Of a DNA stretch of 64,000 nucleotides, positions 57,531-64,000 are shown piece after piece. The DNA comes from Thalassovita litoralis (GTDB lineage Bacteria; Pseudomonadota; Alphaproteobacteria; Rhodobacterales; Rhodobacteraceae): NCBI RefSeq assembly GCF_900182725.1, contig NZ_FXTO01000008.1, positions 62,001 to 126,000 on the forward strand, given 5' to 3'. The notes below the pieces were generated by a model that saw nothing but the letters and a program-made list of their open reading frames with translations, had not been told where the DNA came from and did no database searches. Position 1 is the stretch's first letter; every line of letters starts with the position of its first letter. A program made the translations under genes and the position numbers.

Positions 57531-57549
57531 GGTTATATCCTTTCGGGGT

Positions 57550-58431
57550 TTAGGCGGTTTCAATGCGGTCGGCGAGATATTTCGGCAGGCTATCGAGGCC
57601 TTCAGCGCGCAAGAGCGTCACGAAGTGCTCGTCAGCAAAGAGGCGTTTCAGCCCCTGGACCACCAAGAGCAGTTGCTGATGCGCATGATCGGCCTTCAGC
57701 ATCAGCTTGTGCTGCCGGGCGACCTCGCGCTGGTAGGTCTTGACCAGTGAATGCGCAGAGTTCGGCAGCTTCGGGCGATCACCACCTGCTTTTGGGCCCT
57801 TTTCCCGGCGCTTTTCGATCAGCCGCTTGGCATCTGTGATCTGGTGCCCCTTCAGCTGGCCGGTCTTGTAAGCCTCTTCCAGCATGTCGCCGAGGTTTTC
57901 ATCGTCGTGCTTGGCCCGCGCGATCTCGAGGGCAGTGGTCAGCGGGATGGTCCCGTTTTGCACCGCCTCGATCAGCCGCTCCTCTCCCTTTTCCAGCAAA
58001 AACACGATGTCCCTGACGTATTTCTCAGAAAGCCCCGTGCGCTGGATGATGTCGTCGATGGTGTAATCCCGCGCCAGCAACAGCTCGATGTCGGCCAGGA
58101 TCTCCAGTGGTCTGTGCCCCCGCCGCGCGATGTTTTCGGCGAGCGACATGATGAAGGCGTCTTCATCCGTCACATTCACCACCAACGCCGGGATGTGGCT
58201 TTCGCCAAGTAGCCGGAAGGCATTCAGCCGGCCCTCACCGCAGACCAGCAAATAGGCGGGCGCCCCATCAACGCCATCGCGCTCTGTCACCGTGATCGGC
58301 TTTTTCAGGCCAATGGAGCGGATGTTTTCGACGATTTCCTCGAAGACCTTCATGTTGCGGTCCCGGGAATTCAGGACCTCGATCCGGTCGATGGGGACGA
58401 GCGTTACGCTCTCGGGTGTGTCAGTCATCAT
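57550..58431 (-). CDS. ParB/RepB-like protein 1 (RepB C-terminal domain)
   Basis: 293 residues. VPIDRIEVLNSRDRNMKVFEEIVENIRSIGLKKPITVTERDG, VCGEGRLNAFRLLGE (CTP-motif-like), SLAENIARRGHRPLEILADIELLLARDYTIDDIIQRTGLSEKYVRDIVFLLEKGEERLI is a ParB N-terminal and helix-turn-helix pair. The C-terminus (TYQREVARQHKLMLKADHAHQQLLLVVQGLKRLF) is RepB-like. It is not a chromosomal ParB: no ParA, no parS, and a serine recombinase is its upstream neighbour. It probably binds DNA at or near the recombinase sites. Confidence 0.87.
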   Translation of the reverse strand: MMTDTPESVTLVPIDRIEVLNSRDRNMKVFEEIVENIRSIGLKKPITVTERDGVDGAPAYLLVCGEGRLNAFRLLGESHIPALVVNVTDEDAFIMSLAENIARRGHRPLEILADIELLLARDYTIDDIIQRTGLSEKYVRDIVFLLEKGEERLIEAVQNGTIPLTTALEIARAKHDDENLGDMLEEAYKTGQLKGHQITDAKRLIEKRREKGPKAGGDRPKLPNSAHSLVKTYQREVARQHKLMLKADHAHQQLLLVVQGLKRLFADEHFVTLLRAEGLDSLPKYLADRIETA

Positions 58432-58501
58432 GGGGTTGGCTTCCTCTTTTGGTTTGATTGTTCATGTTTTGTGCTTTTACTGATCTCCATCATCCCGTTC
58501 C

Positions 58502-60052
58502 TCATCCCCATTTCCGGCGAATGCCGACCCGTTCGGCCATGCCGTAGAAAAAGCCGAGGTCCTCGAAGCGGAAGGCTTCGAAGGCGATGCTGGTGCGGTT
58601 GCAGAGGCGGATTTCTTGACGGGGTAGATCGAGCCAAGGCAGCAGGTAGTAATCGAGCTCGTCGCGGTTTTCCGGATCGAGCCGCACCGCCAGCGTGACG
58701 TCAGCCTGATAGCGCATCGGGTCAAACCGGATCCGCCAGCGTAGGCGGCCGTCGCCCTGGGGCTGGCAGCGCGCCAGGACGAGGCTCACGACCATCTCAT
58801 CGTTGATGGTCAGCAGGTCGGTCTTGGGATCACGCGCCACCGTGCCGCCCACCTCTGCAATCGCCGCCTCGGTCCGCGCAATGATCTCCGGGTGCATTCC
58901 ACGCAGGCGCTTGTTGAGCGCAATGCGCTCCTGATCCCTGTCTGAGCGATAGCCAATCATTTCATAGGCACGAGCGAGTGAACCGAACCTATTTCGATAG
59001 GCCGAGGACGACGGCATGTCCGGCGTCTGGTCGATCAGCACCCCAGAAAGTTGACCCGCGTCCGCGTAAAGCCGTTTCAAGTGATCCAGTAGTTCCTCGT
59101 CCGACAGTCGGGCAGACCGCGCCGTTATGATCTCTTGCGCGGTCAGAAAGAACTCAAGCGGCACAATCCCTTCAAAGGCGCCTTCCTTGCGCACCCACAT
59201 GTCCGGTGGGTTTTCCACATGCAGCTTCTTCAGTTTGAAGGAGGAGCGGTTGTAGACATTGTTGCCGATGTATTTCTCATTGGTCAGAACCGTGCGCACT
59301 GTGCCAGAATTCCATGGACGATCCAGATCGGTCGTCACGCCTTCCTCGTTCAAGCGGTCGGCAATCTCGCGGAAGGACAGATCTTCTTCGATCAGCCAGC
59401 GATACATCTTGTTGACCCAGGCTACTTCCTCGTCGGGCCCGGGCATCAGGATCACACGGTCGGTCTGCAGTGATTTATGCTCGCCGCGCTTCAACTCGCC
59501 CTTGATCTCGCCGCGCTCGTTCACCAGCACCCGGCGCAAGCCAAAGCCAGCCATGCCGCCTTGGCGGAACCCCAACTCAATCAGACGGCATTGGCCGGCG
59601 AAGACCTTGACCGAAAGCTCCCGGCTGTACTCGCCGGCCATGGCGCGTTTGACACCCTTGACGATGGTCGAAACCGGCGAGCCGTCATTCTCGAATTGCT
59701 CGGCGCAATAGGCGACGTTGATCCCGGCGCGCTTGCAGATGTATTCGTAGTAGGCGCTCTCGTCGGCGTCTTGGAACCGGCCCCAGCGGCTGACGTCATA
59801 GACCAGGATCACGTTGAAATCGGCCGCGCCGGATTCCACATCCGCAATCAACTGCTGCAGGGCAGCGCGCCCGCCGATGGAAAGGCCGCTCTTGCCGTCG
59901 TCGGCATAGGTCTTGATGATCTCGATTCCACGCTTCTCGGCGTATTCGCGGATTTTGTCGGATTGGTTGTGGGTCGAGTACTGCTGGTGCTCCGTCGACA
60001 TGCGCACATATTGCGCCGCCCGAAACTCGGTAATCTCGCCACTCCCGTCCAA
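58502..60052 (-). CDS. Large serine recombinase
   Basis: 516 residues from TTG 60052, with a perfect GGAGG five bases upstream. The resolvase domain holds RAAQYVRMSTEHQ with catalytic Ser19 and Arg17, then DKIREYAEKRGIEIIKTYADDGKSGLSIGGRAALQQLIADVESG and ILVYDVSRWGRFQDADE. A recombinase domain follows (FREIADRLNEEGVTTDLDRPWNSGTVRTVLTNEKYIGNNVYNR). No Cys-rich zinc ribbon is visible; instead a 200-residue C-terminal part of unknown fold. It is the first gene of the trio. The frame continues a little upstream, but the SD fixes the start. Confidence 0.9.
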   Translation of the reverse strand: MDGSGEITEFRAAQYVRMSTEHQQYSTHNQSDKIREYAEKRGIEIIKTYADDGKSGLSIGGRAALQQLIADVESGAADFNVILVYDVSRWGRFQDADESAYYEYICKRAGINVAYCAEQFENDGSPVSTIVKGVKRAMAGEYSRELSVKVFAGQCRLIELGFRQGGMAGFGLRRVLVNERGEIKGELKRGEHKSLQTDRVILMPGPDEEVAWVNKMYRWLIEEDLSFREIADRLNEEGVTTDLDRPWNSGTVRTVLTNEKYIGNNVYNRSSFKLKKLHVENPPDMWVRKEGAFEGIVPLEFFLTAQEIITARSARLSDEELLDHLKRLYADAGQLSGVLIDQTPDMPSSSAYRNRFGSLARAYEMIGYRSDRDQERIALNKRLRGMHPEIIARTEAAIAEVGGTVARDPKTDLLTINDEMVVSLVLARCQPQGDGRLRWRIRFDPMRYQADVTLAVRLDPENRDELDYYLLPWLDLPRQEIRLCNRTSIAFEAFRFEDLGFFYGMAERVGIRRKWG

Positions 60053-60268
60053 CTCAGCCTCCAATCCGTCGTCAAGTCGCTCGGACGTTTGCTCGGGTCG
60101 CAGGGTGTATCAAGCTGATAGTGCTGGATTATTCCATTATATCAATGCCCTGGGCGGTGATGGCCGGGAAGCCTTCATCAAGATGCCACCAAACACCCGG
60201 AAAACCATACTTGCATCTGTTCAAGTTCGAGCGATATGTGGGCGGTAGAGTTTTAATGAGGTTTCGAG
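60053..60268. promoter_or_regulatory. Divergent promoter region, recombinase / NusG paralogue
   Basis: 216 bases between two divergent genes. A possible promoter for the NusG paralogue: TTGCAT (60211-60216) and GATATG (60233-60238), 16 bases apart. An ops-like GGCGGTAGAGTT lies at 60241-60252 and GAGG (60259-60262) is the ribosome binding site. Nothing clear marks the recombinase promoter. Confidence 0.5.
60241..60252 (+). promoter_or_regulatory. Second ops-like motif before the NusG paralogue
   Basis: GGCGGTAGAGTT matches the ops consensus GGCGGTAGNNTG at every fixed position except the last. It lies 16 bases before the start codon of a NusG/RfaH-type gene. It is close to a possible promoter, which weakens the case for a pause site. 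Confidence 0.4.
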
Positions 60269-60781
60269 ATGACATTCCATGATCGCGGTACAAGCTGGTT
60301 TCTGGCGCAGCTGAAGCCGAACTGCGCCAATATCGCGGACAAGAACCTCAAGCGCCAAGGCTTTCAGACCTTCCTGCCGATGGAAGAGGAGACACGCCAG
60401 CGCAACGGCAAGTTCGTCACTACCATGCGGCCTCTGTTTCCGGGTTACATCTTCGTGGCGTTCGATGTGGCCCGCGGGTTCTGGCGCACGGTCAACTCGA
60501 CCTACGGCATCACGCGGCTGGTGAGTTTCGGCAAAGAGCCGACGGCCGTACCGCTGGACCTAGTCTCTCAGCTGATGCTGCGCTGTGACGCGAAGGGCAA
60601 ATTGCTGCCGCCGAAGCTTCTGAAGCCGGGTGACCAGGTGACCCTCACCAAGGGACCCTTTGCCAATTTTGTGGCAGAGGTGGAAAAGATCGCACCGGAT
60701 CGGCGCGTTTGGGTCCTGATGGAACTCATGGGTGCGCAGACCAGGGTTGCGGTCGGGGCGGATCAGCTGCGGGCGGTTTGA
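60269..60781 (+). CDS. NusG/RfaH-type transcription antitermination paralogue
   Basis: 170 residues. NGN domain: SWFLAQLKPNCANIADKNLKRQGFQTFLPMEEETRQ, RPLFPGYIFVAFDVARGFWRTVNSTYGITRLVSFGKEP. KOW-like end: LKPGDQVTLTKGPFANFVAEVEKIAPDRRVWVLMELMGAQTRVAVGADQL. Housekeeping NusG is encoded with rpl genes, so this isolated copy beside polysaccharide genes is a specialised RfaH/UpxY-like factor. It should load on RNA polymerase at an ops-like site and prevent early termination of long sugar operons. Confidence 0.9.
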   Translation: MTFHDRGTSWFLAQLKPNCANIADKNLKRQGFQTFLPMEEETRQRNGKFVTTMRPLFPGYIFVAFDVARGFWRTVNSTYGITRLVSFGKEPTAVPLDLVSQLMLRCDAKGKLLPPKLLKPGDQVTLTKGPFANFVAEVEKIAPDRRVWVLMELMGAQTRVAVGADQLRAV

Positions 60782-60873
60782 TATCGCCGATCGAAAAGCC
60801 TATCAGGAAATATCAATTTGAAACCGTGACCGTATCAGAGTGACGGCACGAGTAGGAAAAAGGGCAAACTTTT

Positions 60874-62691
60874 ATGTGTGGGATTGTGGGCGTGCTGGGG
60901 GCGCATGAGGTTGCTCCAGTCATTCTGGATGCGCTGAAGCGGCTTGAATACCGAGGGTATGACAGTGCTGGGATTGCCACTATCCATGAGGGCGCCCTCG
61001 AACGGCGCCGGGCGACTGGAAAGCTGATAAACCTGCAAGATCTTCTGGTACGTGAACCACTCAGAGGGTTTGCGGGTATTGGTCACACGCGTTGGGCAAC
61101 ACATGGGGTGCCAAGCGTTGAAAATGCACATCCCCATCGCTCGGGGCCTGTCGCAGTCGTCCATAATGGAATCATCGAGAACTTCCGCGAATTGCGGGAC
61201 GAGCTTATTGCAGCAGGTGCCAAGTTCACGTCCGAGACCGATACTGAGACCATCGTCCATCTCGCGAACAAGCACCTCGCAGATGGGATGCCCCCTGTGG
61301 CGGCTGCCCGTGCGACTTTGGGGCGCTTGGAGGGTGCCTTTGCATTGGCATTCCTGTTTGAAGGGGAGGAGGACCTGCTCATTGCCGCACGCCGCGGCTC
61401 CCCCTTGGTAATTGGCCACGGGGAAGGCGAGATGTATGTCGGCTCGGATGCCATCGCGCTGGCGCCTCTGACTGACAAGCTGACTTATCTTGAGGAAGGG
61501 GATTGGGCAGCAATCACACGCAGTGCGGTTCAAGTATTCGATGCAAGTGCGGTCCAGGTAGATCGACCAATCGCAACGATCGCCGTAGAGAGCGCGACAG
61601 TCGATAAGTCGGGGCATCGGCACTTCATGGCCAAGGAAATGGCTGAGCAGCCGAGCATCATTCAGAAAGCCCTGGCCGCCTACACCAATGAGGCTGATGG
61701 AATCTTGAATTTACCTGAAGGCGTCCAGTTCAACGACATACGCCGGGTTGTCATGGTGGCCTGCGGGACAGCCTTCTACGCCTGCCAAGTGGCCAAATAC
61801 TGGTTTGAGCAGATCGCCCGCATACCGGTTGAAATCGATATTGCCTCGGAGTTTCGGTATCGTGACCCTGTGCTTGAGCGCGATGATTTGTTGATCGTCG
61901 TGAGCCAGTCTGGCGAAACCGCTGACACGCTTGCGGCGCTTCGGCACGTAGCCGGGCACGTGCGGCGCACGCTCGCTGTTGTGAATGTGCCCACGTCGTC
62001 GATCGCGCGCGAGGCCGATGTGGTGATGCCTATTCTTGCAGGCCCCGAAATCGGTGTGGCGTCGACAAAGGCCTTCACGGCGCAGTTGCTCTCCCTTCTC
62101 TTGCTCGCTGCCAAGGCTGGGCTGGATCGAGGCAAGATGAATGCCGATGATCTCACAACGCTCATGTCGGAGATCCAAGCCGCACCTGGTCTTATGTCTC
62201 AGGCGCTCGATCGAGCGCAGGAGTATGCGCGTATCGCGGAAGAACTCGCCGAAAGCGATGATGTTCTCTTTCTCGGCCGCGGGGCGATGTTCCCGATGGC
62301 GTTGGAGGCCGCGCTCAAGCTCAAAGAGATCAGTTACATCCACGCTGAGGCTTATGCCGCGGGCGAGTTGAAGCACGGTCCTATTGCACTCATCGACAAG
62401 ACATTGCCTGTCGTCATCTTCGCCCCGAGGGACGTGCTCTTTGAAAAAACGATTTCAAACATGCAAGAGGTAATGGCACGTCATGGGCAGGTCATTTTGT
62501 TGACAGACGCTGACGGGGCCAAGCTCGCCGGCGAAGTCCAGAACGTGATCGTGATGCCGAAGGCCCCGACTATCGTCGCGCCGCTCATTTACGCAATCCC
62601 TGCTCAGATGCTTGCTTACAACACAGCGCTTGCCCGTGGGACTGATGTGGATCAGCCGAGAAATCTGGCGAAGTCGGTGACAGTGGAATGA
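60874..62691 (+). CDS. glmS: Glutamine-fructose-6-phosphate aminotransferase
   Basis: 605 residues. The start MCGIVGVLG exposes the catalytic Cys after Met removal. GlmS features: RGYDSAGIA, GHTRWATHG, then two SIS domains (VACGTAFYACQVAKYWFE, VSQSGETADTLAALR, VASTKAFTAQ, FLGRGAMFPMALEAALKLKEISYIHAEAYAAGELKHGP) and the terminal DVDQPRNLAKSVTVE. It makes glucosamine-6-phosphate, the source of UDP-GlcNAc for wall and surface sugars. It is a second copy or a housekeeping copy; the window cannot tell. It heads a pair with galE. Confidence 0.97.
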   Translation: MCGIVGVLGAHEVAPVILDALKRLEYRGYDSAGIATIHEGALERRRATGKLINLQDLLVREPLRGFAGIGHTRWATHGVPSVENAHPHRSGPVAVVHNGIIENFRELRDELIAAGAKFTSETDTETIVHLANKHLADGMPPVAAARATLGRLEGAFALAFLFEGEEDLLIAARRGSPLVIGHGEGEMYVGSDAIALAPLTDKLTYLEEGDWAAITRSAVQVFDASAVQVDRPIATIAVESATVDKSGHRHFMAKEMAEQPSIIQKALAAYTNEADGILNLPEGVQFNDIRRVVMVACGTAFYACQVAKYWFEQIARIPVEIDIASEFRYRDPVLERDDLLIVVSQSGETADTLAALRHVAGHVRRTLAVVNVPTSSIAREADVVMPILAGPEIGVASTKAFTAQLLSLLLLAAKAGLDRGKMNADDLTTLMSEIQAAPGLMSQALDRAQEYARIAEELAESDDVLFLGRGAMFPMALEAALKLKEISYIHAEAYAAGELKHGPIALIDKTLPVVIFAPRDVLFEKTISNMQEVMARHGQVILLTDADGAKLAGEVQNVIVMPKAPTIVAPLIYAIPAQMLAYNTALARGTDVDQPRNLAKSVTVE

Positions 62692-62704
62692 TCGGAGAGA
62701 CACA

Positions 62705-63721
62705 ATGCGTATTTTAGTTACTGGCGGTGCGGGTTACATTGGAAGTCATACGCTGCTCCAGCTGCTGCGCGAGCGCCATGACGTCCTCGTGTACGACAAC
62801 TATTCGAACAGCTCCCCGGAGGCTTTGAGCCGCGTCAAGCAGCTTGCCAACGCTGACTTCGAAATCTGTGAAGGTGATATCCAGGATGCGGGCAGATTGG
62901 GTGAGGCGTTTGCAGGTTTCAGACCCGAAGCCGTTATCCATTTCGCGGGTCTAAAGGCTGTCGGGGAATCCAATGAAAAGCCGCTCGAATATTATGCGCA
63001 GAATGTTTCAGGTTCGATTGAGCTGTTGAAAGCCATGCAACGGCATGATTGTCGCCGGATTGTGTTTTCCTCTTCAGCGACAGTCTATGGGGAAGCGAAA
63101 TATTTACCGTACGACGAGATTCACCCGCTGCAGCCGACGAACCCGTACGGTCGCACCAAGTATTTTATCGAGGAAATCATTCGCGATTGGGCTGCCTCGT
63201 GGAAGGCAGCAAGCGCGGTATTGCTGCGGTATTTCAATCCGGTTGGAGCGGATGCTTCGGGCCGCATCGGTGAAGACCCCAATGGCATTCCGAACAATCT
63301 CGTTCCGTACATCTCGCAGGTCGCAGTTGGGCGTTTGAAGCACCTGAATGTTTTTGGCGCTGATTATGAAACTCGAGATGGAACCGGAGAGCGCGATTAC
63401 ATCCATGTCGAAGATCTGGCGCGGGCCCATTTGGCCGCTATTGAGTTTTCTGCGACCTCCATGGGGTGCGAGGCCATAAATGTTGGCACGGGCCACGGCG
63501 CCACGGTACTTGAGATGGTGAAAGCGTTTGAGCATGCCTCCGGACGCGCGGTGCCCTATCAGATTGGACCGCGCCGCGAAGGCGATGTGGCGCGCAGCCT
63601 GGCGGCGGTTGGCAAAGCCGAGCGCCTTCTCGGGTGGAAAGCCAAGCTGGACGTTGCCGACATGTGCAGGACCACCTGGAACTGGCAATCCACCAATCCC
63701 AATGGCTATGTGGAGGATTGA
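62705..63721 (+). CDS. galE: UDP-glucose 4-epimerase
   Basis: 338 residues. NAD motif TGGAGYIGSH (7-16), DNYSNSS, FSSSATVYG and the YGRTKYF catalytic Tyr-x-x-x-Lys, VRYFNPVGADASG-like segment (LRYFNPVGADASGRIGEDP) and ERDYIHVEDLA. It interconverts UDP-glucose and UDP-galactose (or N-acetyl forms). It begins 13 bases after glmS, so it is cotranscribed, and it is followed by a terminator. Confidence 0.96.
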   Translation: MRILVTGGAGYIGSHTLLQLLRERHDVLVYDNYSNSSPEALSRVKQLANADFEICEGDIQDAGRLGEAFAGFRPEAVIHFAGLKAVGESNEKPLEYYAQNVSGSIELLKAMQRHDCRRIVFSSSATVYGEAKYLPYDEIHPLQPTNPYGRTKYFIEEIIRDWAASWKAASAVLLRYFNPVGADASGRIGEDPNGIPNNLVPYISQVAVGRLKHLNVFGADYETRDGTGERDYIHVEDLARAHLAAIEFSATSMGCEAINVGTGHGATVLEMVKAFEHASGRAVPYQIGPRREGDVARSLAAVGKAERLLGWKAKLDVADMCRTTWNWQSTNPNGYVED

Positions 63722-63869
63722 CATAGGGCCAGTGTTCGTTCCCAGAGCCGTTTGGGCGAATGGTTCTCGAACTCAGTGCGGTATCAATGATTACAATGGC
63801 TTAGTGGGTAGAGAGGGTTCGCTGCCAGACCCGGTCCCTCCGCCACTTGCACATCGCAAACCCGAGATG

Positions 63870-63899
63870 AGGTCCCTGACGGGGCCTTTTTTCTTTTTA
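63870..63899 (+). terminator. Rho-independent terminator after galE
   Basis: AGGTCCC (63870-63876), loop TGAC, GGGGCCT (63881-63887) with one G-T pair, followed by a long T-rich run to 63899. It closes the glmS-galE transcript. Confidence 0.75.
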
Positions 63900-64000
63900 T
63901 TTCAAAGGGGTTTAGCGGAGCAATCCGACTTTCGGAGACTGGTATTTCCGCCGAAATCGGTCTCTGAACGCCCCGCGTCTCTTTCCAACCGCCCTTCATG

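Noticed and set aside
1-64000. CRISPR array or rRNA genes
   Set aside because: No regularly spaced direct repeats with unique spacers and no ribosomal RNA-like segments were seen. The repeats at 239-502 are too short and irregularly spaced, and lie in both orientations.

Overview
The window looks like a chromosome segment of an alphaproteobacterium, most likely a member of the Rhodobacterales. The reasons are GC-rich coding, protein families common in that group (DUF6362, DUF3489, DUF7220, EPS-associated MarR regulator) and the alpha-type RepB/ParB proteins. It has three parts: a large prophage (1 to about 37.2 kb), a belt of nested and broken insertion sequences (37.2-45.7 kb), and a surface-polysaccharide locus (42.0-63.7 kb) interrupted by a recombinase/ParB module.

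Prophage. The left part holds the end of a VapE-type primase gene, a RuvC-like gene, small conserved phage genes and a dense group of toxin-antitoxin loci (ccdAB, an orphan AbrB-type gene, an antitoxin-like small ORF, AbrB-Doc, YefM-YoeB). It also has a displaced minor tail protein Z, a ParB-domain DNA methyltransferase, five leftward small genes and a WecA/MraY-like sugar-phosphate transferase that looks like a moron. From 10.1 kb the late genes are mosaic. The head module is lambda-like (terminases, portal, gpW-like, S49 protease with an internal scaffold start, gpD, gpE capsid, gpFII-like). The contractile tail is P2-like (V, gp25, J, I, fibres, sheath, tube, E/E' with a recognisable -1 frameshift site, tape measure, U, X, D). 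The lysis cassette is a possible holin, an endolysin with a C-terminal membrane segment, and an overlapping Rz/Rz1 spanin pair.

IS belt. A YecA/UPF0149-type SEC-C gene is split by an IS3-family element (target duplication ACC). That element carries a nonsense mutation in orfB and is itself interrupted by an IS30-family element (target duplication CAA). The same yecA-like gene and a radical SAM/SPASM gene have both lost their 5' ends at a second IS3-type remnant. A decayed IS5-type transposase lies further on.

Polysaccharide locus. Leftward genes encode an EPS-type MarR regulator, a Gfo/Idh/MocA dehydrogenase, an N-acetyltransferase and a DegT aminotransferase (together like WbpB-WbpD-WbpE), then a flippase, an acyltransferase, a Wzy-like polymerase and three glycosyltransferases. 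UDP-glucose dehydrogenase and phosphomannomutase follow beyond the IS5 remnant. On the right, a NusG/RfaH paralogue, glmS and galE read rightward. The leader of the MarR gene contains an almost perfect ops (JUMPstart-type) motif and the NusG-paralogue leader a second one, so processive antitermination of the cluster is a reasonable hypothesis. Between the MarR gene and the NusG paralogue sits a leftward trio of a large serine recombinase and two ParB/RepB-like proteins. This recurrent-looking module has no known function that I can name and is one of the best candidates for an undescribed system here.
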